From Pyrenula massariospora (Eukaryota; Ascomycota; Eurotiomycetes; Pyrenulales; Pyrenulaceae), in the NCBI GenBank assembly GCA_021030905.1, contig JAGFMI010000006.1, positions 1,984,001-2,048,000 of the forward strand: a stretch of DNA of 64,000 bases, written 5' to 3'. The notes beneath the pieces were generated by a model. It had not been told where the DNA came from. It saw only the letters and a program-made list of their open reading frames with translations, and searched no databases. The position numbers and the translations under genes were made by a program. Below, piece after piece: positions 54,515 through 64,000 of the stretch. How positions within the stretch are numbered: position 1 is the stretch's first letter; every line of letters starts with the position of its first letter.

Positions 54515-55860
54515 AATGAAAGGTAGTAAAGAAGACGGTGTGAATACTCTCAAAATTCTGCTTACCTCGTCTCATCAGCAATCTCGCTACTTTATACAAT
54601 TAATAAGTGGCGATCGAAAAACCTTGTAGGTCGATCTTGCATAGCTTGATGCTCGTGTATGCAGGCGCACGATGAGTTCATCCAGGGTTCCGACATGACA
54701 GTAATCAAGGTGATATTGCAAGGACTGCGACCTTCAGACGGCAGCTATTTCGAAACGCATTTGAGGAATGATGGACCCATTACAGCGGACGTTTGAATCT
54801 TTGGGTTGCTGAGATGAGCAGGTAACTGTAAGCGCGAATAGGATAATTATCCCAAACTGTCATGGTATCCAAAGACTTTTGTGTGCCGATGATGATGATC
54901 AGAATTCAAGTACTCCATGGCACTAATCTTCACTTTCTAGATAGTTAGGCTGTCGGAAGAGATGTCCGCTGCGGGCTTACTAAGGACTAAAACAAATTTG
55001 GTGGGTTGTGGCTCGTCAAGTTCTGCCCTACGAAATTTTCACCACGAGCAAAGACTAGCAGATGCGACATCAATTTACAGAAAATTGATCTTGCTTAGAT
55101 CATGCATTGCTGACAGAGCATAGAATGGTTACTTGACTGTTGCTGTGGCGTCAAGAAAGAATGCGAAAATCACGCCAACGCCCTGGCCGCGACATCTTCC
55201 TAAGCTAAGTCGTAAGTACAAGGGAAACCGGCTCAAATCTCAAATCACATGCGACTGTACTGAGACAATCTATATCTTCCGCACGTCTTTCAAGGATACG
55301 TAATGGTACATGCCAGCGATTATACGCGAAGCTGCCAGCAGCTGCAACGTGTTGGACGCATCTAACAAAGGCAATAGTGCCATCCGGTCGTAGCAAGAAG
55401 TCTAGGTGTAAGACAATTCATGCTCAATAGCAAGGATGGAGGCTTGGCTTGATAGGTATTTACTCCTCGACTGAATGTGTTCTAGGCCTTTGATGGGCCA
55501 CACCCCGTCCTCGGTACCTTGCAAACCTTTCGCCACGTTGGCGCCGGAATGGCAATATTCACCTTCAGACTGAAAGAACATTTTTCAAAGCCGAGCCTCA
55601 GTTTCTCCATTCACGTTCTGAGATCAGTACTCTTTCCGGGCTCGACCTTGGCAGAAATGCCTCTTGTGACAAAGGATGCAATATCGTTGCCACTTAAAGA
55701 ACCTCGGGGCATAAAGCAAACTCATTGTCAGCACCCATGATGACGTTCAGCTCTGAATTTCGCATAGACAAAGCTACAATGGATCCCCGCAATTCAAGAG
55801 GGCAGAGTACCCGTCCCAAATTCATCATTTTTCCACACTCGCTTGAAGTCAACCGCAATC
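54515..55860. other. Divergent intergenic region, sedolisin / Crh promoters
   Basis: 1.3 kb without a supported gene. Short frames at 55205-55396 and 55519-55740 have no motif. Presumably carries the promoters of the two divergent genes for secreted proteins. Confidence 0.5.
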
Positions 55861-57482
55861 ATGCTCTATACCGCTGTAACTCTCGCGTTCCTCCTTGGAG
55901 CAACTGTTCGAGACGCTCATGCACAGGTCGGTACGACCTGTAACCCACTGACGACGAAAGATTGCCCGGCTGACCCAGCATTGAGTGGTGCATTCCAATG
56001 GGACTTTACTGGCGGACAAAGTACCAGTTTCTATACGGACAGCTGGTGGCTACCTTTCATCAACTATGACAAAACCAACGGCGCTACATTCAGCATTACC
56101 CGTAAAGGCATTGCACCGACCTTGACCAGCAAGTTCTATGTCATGTATGGTCGTTTTGAAGTGGCCATCAGGACAGCGAGTGGGCAAGGTGTCGTTTCAG
56201 ATGTAATTCTTCAATCTGATGATCAGGACGAAGTCGATCTCGAATGGGTTGGTGGTCAAGCGAACCAAGTGCAAACCAACTACTACAGTCTACGAAACCG
56301 GCAGCCTGTGTATAATCAAGGTTGGACCAAGGATCTTGGCACCAACCTCCAGCAGGACTTTCACACTTATATTGTTGACTGGAATGCCGACCGCCTGATC
56401 TTTGCGGTAGATGGCAAGACCGTCCGTACCGTAAACTCTACTAATGACGACCAATACCCTAGGACTCCGATGAAAATCACTATGGGCCTGTGGGCTGGCG
56501 GTGACTCGGGCAACGCTCAGGGAACCATCGATTGGGCTGGCGGCGTCACAGATTATAGCCAAGGGCCATTCAACATGTCTATTAAGTCAATTAAAGTTGT
56601 TGACTATTCTACGGGAGACAGCTATTCTTATGGCGATCAGACAGGAAGCGCTGACTCTATCCAAGCGAAGAATGGCAATATCAACCCGCACGGCACCGCT
56701 GCTGCAGATAAGATGGTAACTAGCACTTTCACTGACGCTGGATCAGCCATCACGACCTCGGCTGTGTCCTCCAGCAGTACCATTATCTCCCATACTGAGG
56801 GTGCTACTACCTCTACCGCAGGTCCTACTGGCCCTAGCAGTGCTACTGATTCCAACGCCGCTCCAATTTCTTCGGCAGGCCCTCCAGCCTCCAGCAGTGT
56901 GCACGCTTCTTCGAGTGCTGCTGCTGCAACTGACAGCAGTGCCCCTACTTCCTCCAGCGCTGCTGACGCCTGTAGTTCTAACTCCAATGCCTGTAACAGC
57001 AATGCTGGCGAACTTCGATCTGCTGCACCTGCCCCAGCACCAGCAACTCCTACGAACCGCGAGGCTCCCCAGGCTTCACAGTGCGCCATGGTCCCGTGCA
57101 AGCTCGCTGAGAACCAGGCTCCTCCCAAATGCAATCAGAACTATGTCTCTGGCAAGGCTACTTATAAGCTCACGTGCGATTCCGATAGCTACAGCTCCGA
57201 TCTTTGCTTCTTCAACCAAATCCAATCGCTAGCGGAGTGTGTCCTGCAATGCGATCTCAACGGCGGATGTATTGGCGTAGTCTACAAAGGCGACAGCAAA
57301 ATGTGCTACTTGAAGTCGCAGGAGGGAACAGTCTACGGCCAAAAAGGAACCTCGTGGGCAAAGATTATCAGGTTAGTCTCCAGCTCATTAAGATCCCCTT
57401 CTACTTCTCAGTCAAGTGCTTATGCTAACAATGACTTATTAGTCGTTCCACTAAAACTAAAAAGCTCCGTATCAAGGACTAG
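55861..57482 (+). CDS. Crh-type GH16 cell-wall transglycosylase with C-terminal PAN/Apple-like module
   Basis: Crh/Utr2 enzymes join chitin to beta-glucan in the cell wall. Exons 55861-57371 and 57443-57482 (71-nt intron, GTTAGT...TTATTAG, with GCTAAC) give 516 residues. I start at MLYTAVTLAFLLGA, a signal peptide; the codon 18 bases upstream is TTG. The GH16 domain spans about residues 25-255. Its ExDxE catalytic motif is DEVDLEWVG (E124, D126, E128), with FYVMYGRFEVAIRTASGQG and MGLWAGGDSGNAQGTIDWAGG around it. A Ser/Thr/Ala linker of about 120 residues follows. A Cys-rich module then covers about residues 415-505 with GGCIGVVYKGDSKMCYLKS, as in PAN/Apple domains. No GPI signal follows; the end is basic (TKTKKLRIKD). 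Most yeast Crh proteins carry a GPI anchor or CBM18 instead. Confidence 0.92.
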
Positions 57483-58097
57483 TTGAGCCTTTTTTCTTTA
57501 CCTCGTAATCGCAGATATAGCTAGTGCTTAATAGAGTGAATACATTCCTTTGTTTCTTTGCTTGATCTCCCCATTTATACTGTGCATGGATTATATTATC
57601 TCAGAGCTCTTTTGGTCTTTCCTTTCCCATGTCAGTCACTAAAGGGTTTCTGACCGACAGAGTCATCCTAGTGGCCTAGCGTCCACAGACCGTACGTTGT
57701 TAATCGACGGCGCCGATCAACCGCTCCGCATAAATGCGGCAAGAAGCTTGATTGGCTCGCCGAAGTGAGCAAATATACGGTTCCGCAGTAAGCCTGCGTT
57801 TTGAGGTGAGACCCAGGGGCTGGAATGCCTTGGATCAATGCTGACTATAGTGGACTATGCGTACTCATACATTTTTGGGTATGTACTTTTGGGGTCTGCG
57901 GTATTTCTGAGACGAGCAACGTTACTTGACCAAACCTTATTGGGAATAAAGCAGCCTTGTGCCATAAAAGTATAAGCAACGCAATTCAGCTCTCATACGA
58001 AAGGGCAAAGCTCTCTATTTACTTCTTTACAAAGATTGATTTACCCGTGTGGAAAAGCACCCATCTTGGTTATCGCTTACTATCTAGAAGGAAGACA
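57483..58097. other. Intergenic, nothing recognised
   Basis: 3' flank of the Crh gene and promoter of the next small gene. No repeat or RNA gene supported. Confidence 0.45.
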
Positions 58098-58592
58098 ATG
58101 CCTGAACAAGAAATTCCATCCAACAGCCCCTGCAACGATGCCATCGACAAGGTCACAAACCACGCATCGTTCGACTGGAAGTTTGCAGGCTGGACCGAAG
58201 CCGGACGGTCAGCCCACCCGCTGAAGATGTTTGATAGCCAGCCAGTACGCGCTCCCTCGCTGCAAACCACCCACCCTCTGCAAACGCTAACGATATAGTA
58301 CTCCAACACTCCCCTCTACTCCGGCCTGCGCGGCCAGGTCAAGCATCCGAAACAGGGCTGGCAGAACTTCACGATCCGCCACGACTACGATTTCGAGAAG
58401 GGCATGGTGGCTAGCGGAGGTAAAGGTTATCACGTCAACGTCGAGCTGCCGGGGGCCAAGTACGCCTTCACATCGCATTCCCGCGGGGAGGAGTATGCGG
58501 CCAATTGTATGCAGATGCTCAGCGAGAGGATCAAGCACGATGGCGATCTGAAGGCTGCGCAGTGGTTTATGACGAAAAAGGTGTCTGGCTAA
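58098..58592 (+). CDS. Small uncharacterised two-exon protein
   Basis: Exons 58098-58244 and 58299-58592 are joined by a 54-nt intron (GTACGC...GATATAG with GCTAACG) and give 146 residues. Family not recognised. The product looks folded and soluble: FDWKFAGWTEAGRSAHPLK, then YSNTPLYSGLRGQVKHPKQG, GWQNFTIRHDYDFEKGMVAS, KGYHVNVELPGAKYAFTSHS and a helical end (CMQMLSERIKHDGDLKAAQWF). Splice signals and composition are convincing. No signal peptide or membrane helix. Confidence 0.75.
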
Positions 58593-59174
58593 ACTAGCCA
58601 ATTGGGTGCTTTGCTTTCAGAGGGGTAGTTTAGAGGTTAGTGAAGTGCCATCTTGGAGACGTTATAGATCTCTCATTGTATTTTAGACGCGAATTCCTGA
58701 CCGCTGCAGAGAATATCGTGTACTAGTCTCAATTAGATTTGTCCGAAATTTTTGAGGTTCCTGCATATTCCTTACCGGACCGAAAGTCTGCTCAAGAGTT
58801 ATGCCTCCGTTAATTTCCAGATCGCCTCCGGCGTTCGAAATCCATTGGAAAAACAAAGAATTAACGCCAGCGCTGAGACGTGGTTTGGGTATGTCGTTAC
58901 TAACAAAGAAAGCTTCGTCAAGATGACCACCAATCTTTGACAGTGGCAAATTCTTTGTGCTGATCAGCCAGTGTCAAAGACCCATTATTGGCGCTGATTG
59001 TCTTCCTATTATATGAATCGCACTCGGAAAATCGAGTATTCCCTCCATCCATCGATCTCTCGCCTTTCTGTGCATTCTGATATTGCTATAAAACTATTCA
59101 CTCATTTTTTGACCTTGAGGAATTTTTGTTCACCACATCCATTCGTTCATCCTCAATCCGACCGGGAACCAAAG
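58593..59174. other. Intergenic, nothing recognised
   Basis: AT-rich spacer. The open frames on both strands at 58683-58949 have no motif. Confidence 0.45.
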
Positions 59175-59849
59175 ATGTTGAAGCGCGCTGCACACCAGAT
59201 CCCCTTCCTCGACCTGACCAAAAACCCTCTCGACGACGGCCGCACAATCCTTCAATCGCCCCTCAACCCCCGCCTCGCAGCCATCCACCCCTTCACCTAC
59301 ACCACAGCTCTCAACTCTCCCCCATCAAGCGACGACTCCGACTCCGACTCCGACTCCGAACCAACCACACCCCCAATCAGCCCCCTCCTCCCCACCCCTC
59401 CCCACTACTCCTCTCCATCATCCACCCCCTCCACCCCACCCTCCCCCGTCAGCCCCCTCCTCCCCCCGCCATCCCCCACCTTCTCAACCCTCGCAACCAA
59501 CTCCCCGCACCACCTCGTCCCCCTCCCCCTAATCGCCACCTTCTTCCCCGCCGCCAAGGCCGGGCAGCTCTTCTCCGCGCTGCCGCCCACCTTCCACACA
59601 ACGAACCGCGGCATGTTCCTGGCGCTGCGGGAGGTGCCGGGCGTGGCGTGCGACTTGAGGGATCAGATGCTCGTCGAGGCGGTGGTTAAGCGGGGTGGGG
59701 TGGTGGCGGAGGAGGAGGAGAAGAGTGGGGAGGAGGGGGGGTTTGATGTGAGGGATTTGGAGAGTTGGTTGGGGGAGGGTGGGGGGAGGGATGAGGGGTT
59801 TTGGGAGGAGGTTGGGGCGTTGAAGGAGGAGGGAAGGTGGAGGGAGTAG
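59175..59849 (+). CDS. Low-complexity uncharacterised protein
   Basis: One exon, 224 residues, family not recognised. It starts MLKRAAHQIPFLDLTKNPLD, which looks ordered. A Ser/Asp repeat follows (SSDDSDSDSDSE, encoded by four GACTCC copies at 59334-59357), then a Pro/Ser-rich stretch. A possibly folded centre is LIATFFPAAKAGQLFSALPP, TFHTTNRGMFLALREVPGVA and CDLRDQMLVEAVVKRGG. The tail is Glu/Gly-rich. The coding strand is C-rich to about 59560 and then strongly G-rich from 59600. The folded-looking parts support a real gene; the rest is shaped by composition. Confidence 0.6.
   Translation: MLKRAAHQIPFLDLTKNPLDDGRTILQSPLNPRLAAIHPFTYTTALNSPPSSDDSDSDSDSEPTTPPISPLLPTPPHYSSPSSTPSTPPSPVSPLLPPPSPTFSTLATNSPHHLVPLPLIATFFPAAKAGQLFSALPPTFHTTNRGMFLALREVPGVACDLRDQMLVEAVVKRGGVVAEEEEKSGEEGGFDVRDLESWLGEGGGRDEGFWEEVGALKEEGRWRE
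59334..59357 (+). repeat. (GACTCC)4 coding microsatellite
   Basis: Four perfect copies of a hexanucleotide encode the Asp-Ser repeat of the low-complexity protein. Confidence 0.9.
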
Positions 59850-61081
59850 GATGGGAGGGGTGGGGAGTTTGTAAATGATCTGTATAGGGTAATATGAGTA
59901 TTGCGAGAAAGATTTTTGACAGGAGGAAGGTTTTGTTTATATTTCATTCGTCTTTTGGCAGCAGCGTCGCATAATTGTTTTTGTGCTGCCATTCTTAAAA
60001 GCTAGCCGCAGAGCCTTTGGATAGCTCGGGATATGTTTGGTGGATCATTGTGTCTAACGAAAGTCTCATGACCTGAAAAATAGGGGTTGATTTGACTCTA
60101 GGATTAGGTCTTCAATAGCGTGAGAAATAAAGTGCCCTTTAGAATTGTTGAGCTGATCAACCGGCCTAACTTAATTGCGCTCTCTTAGTCGTGCTTTAGA
60201 AGTAAGTTACCGAATGTTCCAATGTAGGTTGTCTCATCCGTGCCTTGATCATTTTACAGGTAGATAAACGGCAGCTGCGCCATCCAAGGCGATAAATCCT
60301 CGTAAATAGAACATCTTTCGAGTAAATTCTGGGTCCAGAACGACGCATGTGTTGATAGTCCCCACATTAGTCGTCCACAAATGCATTGTCCAAGGGTTTG
60401 GTCAACTGCAGCGAAGGTGCTCCGGGGTTTCTATGGAGCCAACAAGGATTTCCCACGATGGCGTTTACCGCAGTCAGGCTGAATAAAAATTTGACTATTG
60501 CCCAAACCGAAGTGATAACTCGATATAGAAGCAGAGATCGGAAAGAAAAGCAGTAGTACTATTATACTAGGAGATAGAAAAGATTCTCCTACCTAAGGAC
60601 GCTACAGGACCGCGAAACAGAAATTGAGACGAGTATTTTTACGACTAAAACGTTGCGGGGCGACAACTATCAAACGCAGAAGGAAATGCCTCTAACAAAA
60701 ATTGAAGTGTGATCTTTCCTCGTTTGTATCTCATCAAAACGGCGATGGCCAAGAGGAAACTCCTTGGTGGTACAAGACTGACGACTTTGATCGAAAGCTT
60801 CCCACAGCCCACCAATTTCTGGCTTGAAGGCCCTTTGGCCCTAAATGTTATCTAGAAGACTCCCTTATTCGTCAACGATGACCGGCAGTCTACAAAAATG
60901 CAACCCCTAACCGCCCAGCCTCGCCAGCCTAATCGCGCCCAAACCGAACCCCCTGGATGTCCCCCCATGACGTCGATCCCAACACCAAATCCATCCCACA
61001 CCACAATGACGTTCCGCACCGCCAACCGCGTCCCAGCATCCTCGTTCACCTACCCTATGTATCCCCCGCCGTCTTCACAAA
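59850..61081. other. Intergenic, no supported gene
   Basis: 1.2 kb. The part 60890-61080 is C-rich and open in two frames, so an upstream coding extension of the next gene is possible. The rest is AT-rich without features. Confidence 0.45.
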
Positions 61082-61794
61082 ATGGTGATCGGCCTCCTCA
61101 CCCTCGCCGCGATCCCGACCACCATCGGCGTGGCCGAAGGCGTCTCGCAGCAGCGGCAGAAGAACAGCGAAGATGACGACAAGGCGCGCATGGCCAAGTT
61201 CCACATCGACGTCGCGTGCGAGGCCAAGAGTCGGCGAGCCAGGGACGTGCAGGGGAAGAGGCTTGTGTTGAGGGGTGGGAAGGTAGGTGTCTCGCTGGGT
61301 GTAAGGGGGGGGAAATGTGCTGATGGATGATGATTGCGTAGGTCTATATTGACGAACATCTCCCGAACCTGCGGAGCAAACAGGCGTACACTGCAAAGGC
61401 GTTTTATATTGATTACCCTGACGAGGAGAGGGAGCAGACGCGAGGCCTGGTGACAAAGGTCGCTGACGACCCGCCGATGCTCAATTGGATCTACGTGGAT
61501 AAGAACACGCTCGAGCTGAAGTATGGGAATAGGACAGAGAGCCGAGAACACCATGTTGGGCCGTGGGACTGGACAGGCGAGGAAGAGAAGGATGATGAGC
61601 ATGAAGGTGTTACAATGGAGGGATGGGAAGGGTTTGTGGCGGTGGAGGAGGATTCCAATGGTCCAGGCGGAGGGGAATGGGCGGTATATTTTGATAGGGG
61701 GGATGATGGGCTGAAAGGGTATGTGGATGGAAGGAGGAAGAAGATGCTAGAGATCCGGTTGATGAGAACAGTGTGCAAGGAGCAAGAAATATGA
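61082..61794 (+). CDS. Conserved fungal protein of unknown function
   Basis: Exons 61082-61282 and 61342-61794 are joined by a 59-nt intron (GTAGGT...TGCGTAG), phase 0, giving 217 residues. The start MVIGLLTLAAIPTTIGVAEG is a hydrophobic segment, followed by QQRQKNSEDDDKARMAKFHI, DVACEAKSRRARDVQGKRLV, then VYIDEHLPNLRS, KAFYIDYPDEERE, WIYVDKNTLELKYGNRTESR, HVGPWDWTGEEE and EGFVAVEEDSNG. This order is familiar from uncharacterised proteins of many filamentous ascomycetes. No enzymatic motif is visible. The N-terminal hydrophobic stretch could be a membrane anchor. Converges on ROK1. Confidence 0.8.
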
Positions 61795-62004
61795 CTGTCA
61801 TGTAGTCATAAGCTGTTTGGATGTATACGAATGCATTGGGAACCAGGCGTTGGAAGGCTATCCGAACATGGGAAGCAGCTGTGGATCTACAGTGTATGGA
61901 CATGCCGTAAATGTACTGGTACAAATAAGTGGATAAAAATAAGGATGGCAAGCTGAGGACTAGTCTCCTGAAAAAGGCTCAGGTCGAGACCGGAATCCCC
62001 TGCA

Positions 62005-64000
62005 TTAATTCCCAAAACCTTCAAAATCACTATCGCTCTCTTCGCTGCCAGGGCCTTTCATTTTCATCCGACTTGCCATCTTTGCCCCCTTTCTGTTATT
62101 TTCCAACTTTCGTTCGTAGCCGCTCTTGGTGCTGATGCGAGATCTTCGCTTTGCTTTGGCATCCGCCTCGTTTTCTTGCTCTACAAACCTCCGCCGTGCT
62201 TTCACTCCGTGCCGCTTTAGTTCTTTCTTCTCCTTCTTACTCAGGTCGGGAAGCGCGTCAAGAAGCCATTTCTGCACGCCGCCAGTGCCATCACCACCTT
62301 GCACTTTGCCGGCTTTGGCGCTCATGGCGATAACATTAGCTACGTTCTTCACATACGGGATGTCTCCTTTGGTGTAGTATGTCACACATACACCGCCCTC
62401 TCGGCCCGCTCTGCCTGTCCGTCCAGCACGATGGACGTATGCTGCACTACTGGTAGGGATGTCATAGTTCACGACGCCATTTACTCCACGGAAGTCAACG
62501 CCCCGAGACAGAAGATCCGTTGTGATAAGTACCCAGATCTGACCTTTCCGGAAACGCGCCATAACATCAAAACGCTGTTGATCAGTAAGATCAGAATGAA
62601 GAACAGCAATTCTAGATGAACTTCCGGCAGAGACTGGGATGTCATATAGCAGCTCTGAATGTAGAGCTATTGCACGAGGGATCGTCTGGGTGAAGACCAA
62701 GAAAGGTGGCCGTAACGCCGGCACAATAGCGGCACCTGTGGAAGATGTGGGATGTAATAGCTGTCGCAGGCCAAGCAGTTTGCCTGCTTCGGTAGCTGCG
62801 TATACTAGCTTGTGAGACACAGTAGGCAATGCTGAGTCTTTCAGACCCACGACAACTCGAATCAGCGGCCGGCTATCTGGAAGTGAGAGCTGTAGACAGC
62901 GCTCAGCGATTTTTTCTTGCACGAAGGATTCAATGTTTGAGCCCATGGTGGCTGACCAGAAGGAGACCCTCAGGGCGGGATTGTTACACGCGTCCCAGAT
63001 AGCGAGAGTTTGATCGCGAAAAAGGGGGTCGAGAAGTACGTCAGCTTCATCGAGAACTAGATGTCGTATTGCACCCAGAGACTCGTGACTTGGGACATTC
63101 TCATTGAGAAGGTTTATTAGAGTCTGTGGAGTTGTTACTAAGATCGCGGCGGCATCATCTCCAGGAGACCCAAGCCTTTTGTAGGGAAGACATATTCGAA
63201 AAGGTGTGCCTGCAAGCAGCTTCTGACCTTCTATGACTGTTTGGTTTGCAAGCTCCTTTGTTGGAGCGACTATCAATGCCGATGGATAGTGTATTCCGTG
63301 CATCTTCGTGGCATCTGCAGGGGATTTGAGGACCTCGTGTATCAGCCCGATCAAAAAAGCCAGTGTCTTTCCAGAGCCAGTCGGAGCCACGGTGAGGAGA
63401 TCGATTTCCTGGGGCGTTAACTTTTGCAGACTTTGCTTATCGTCACTTCCTAGGAGAAGAGGCACTGTTGCAAGTTGTACTTCAGTCGGCACTTTGTACC
63501 CTTGCTCGGCAATGTTACTCAAGAGCCACTGAGGCATATCAATCCAATGCGTATGCAACTGAGCGAAATTCGTTAAGGGAGGCGGATAGATACGTGAAGC
63601 CTGTTTCTGCTTCTTTCGAGATGTCGGTATTGTCATCGACTTCGAAGATGCCGCTTTTCTCGACTTCTTCTGTGAAGCTCGAGACTCTGTCACCGTTTCC
63701 ATCGCTCTCAAGCTGCTGAGGTCCAGAATTTTGATTTTGTGATTATTCAGGATTCTCCTGCATTCTTCTTCAGGGGGAAATTGGCTAATTTTAAAGTCCA
63801 TATCATTAGACGCCGCGTCAGCGAAACTTTTTTTTCCGGGTGTTTGATCTGAAGTCATGGACTTGTCTTGTCTGTCCACCAGAGGCAACTGACCGAAAAG
63901 GGACAGTCCTCGGGATACATGACTTGGGAAAGGCGGGCCCTGGCTTTCCTCTGACCGCTTGCGCTTTTTCCCGGCTTGAGATCTGCTGGTTGTTTTGAAA
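62005..64000 (-). CDS. rok1: ROK1, DEAD-box ATP-dependent RNA helicase (5' end beyond the window)
   Basis: Nucleolar helicase needed for 18S rRNA processing and 40S assembly (DDX52 in animals). The frame is open to the right edge; 664 residues are visible, and an N-terminal basic segment (SQAGKKRKRSEE) is already in view, so little is missing. Helicase motifs occur in order: the Q-motif region (GYKVPTEVQLATVPLLL), motif I APTGSGKT, Ia PTKELANQ, DEAD (HLVLDEADVLLD), SAT (FWSATMGS), then VFTQTIPRAIALH, TTDLLSRGVDFRG and HRAGRTGRAGREGG. The C-terminal tail is basic (KKEKKELKRHGVKARRR). The N-terminal extension and FRICLPYKRLGSPGDDAA-type insert between Ia and Ib fit ROK1 better than other DEAD proteins. 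Confidence 0.95.
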   Translation of the reverse strand, partial: FKTTSRSQAGKKRKRSEESQGPPFPSHVSRGLSLFGQLPLVDRQDKSMTSDQTPGKKSFADAASNDMDFKISQFPPEEECRRILNNHKIKILDLSSLRAMETVTESRASQKKSRKAASSKSMTIPTSRKKQKQASRIYPPPLTNFAQLHTHWIDMPQWLLSNIAEQGYKVPTEVQLATVPLLLGSDDKQSLQKLTPQEIDLLTVAPTGSGKTLAFLIGLIHEVLKSPADATKMHGIHYPSALIVAPTKELANQTVIEGQKLLAGTPFRICLPYKRLGSPGDDAAAILVTTPQTLINLLNENVPSHESLGAIRHLVLDEADVLLDPLFRDQTLAIWDACNNPALRVSFWSATMGSNIESFVQEKIAERCLQLSLPDSRPLIRVVVGLKDSALPTVSHKLVYAATEAGKLLGLRQLLHPTSSTGAAIVPALRPPFLVFTQTIPRAIALHSELLYDIPVSAGSSSRIAVLHSDLTDQQRFDVMARFRKGQIWVLITTDLLSRGVDFRGVNGVVNYDIPTSSAAYVHRAGRTGRAGREGGVCVTYYTKGDIPYVKNVANVIAMSAKAGKVQGGDGTGGVQKWLLDALPDLSKKEKKELKRHGVKARRRFVEQENEADAKAKRRSRISTKSGYERKLENNRKGAKMASRMKMKGPGSEESDSDFEGFGN

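Overview
The window is nuclear DNA of a filamentous ascomycete (Pezizomycotina). Genes are dense and lie on both strands. Most are split by short GT-AG introns of about 47-70 nt that carry CTAAC/CTGAC-like branch points. The gene families are typical of these fungi: LaeA-like methyltransferase, NmrA-like protein, AsaB-like oxygenase, sedolisin, Crh-type GH16 and a BrlA-like zinc-finger protein. A leotiomycete is my guess, but nothing in the sequence fixes the class. I saw no tRNA, rRNA, CRISPR array, transposon or virus-derived element.

Left part (1-20 kb): the 3' part of MUS81 (runs off the left edge), an uncharacterised three-exon gene, a doubtful gene relic at 5-6 kb, an Sds3-like histone-deacetylase subunit, and two uncharacterised genes, one with a likely GC-AG intron. 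Then come an AsaB/GA4-desaturase-like oxygenase, a small DUF1115-like gene, a LaeA-like methyltransferase, an O-methyltransferase and the proteasome ATPase RPT5. Three tailoring-type enzymes lie within 6 kb here, but there is no polyketide or peptide synthase.

Middle part (20-41 kb): an ELO-type fatty-acid elongase, an NmrA-like reductase or sensor, a carotenoid-cleavage-type dioxygenase, the SWR1 subunit SWC5, a four-exon serine-rich protein, a doubtful small gene and a BrlA-like C2H2 factor. A 5.3 kb gene-poor stretch follows, then a secreted PhoD phosphatase with a PHO-type CACGTGGG site upstream.

Right part (41-64 kb): a nine-exon CorA-like membrane protein of 1230 residues, a fungus-specific 793-residue protein, the SUR2-type sphinganine C4-hydroxylase divergent from TCTP, a secreted sedolisin, a Crh-type transglycosylase carrying a C-terminal PAN/Apple-like module, three small or low-complexity genes, and ROK1, whose 5' end runs off the right edge.

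The most unusual signal is not a gene. At least seven coding regions contain a short block in which the strand read 5'->3' changes abruptly from C-rich to G-rich over a few hundred bases. The pattern reads the same on either strand. It reshapes protein tails into Gly/Arg/Glu-rich low complexity, for example in MUS81.
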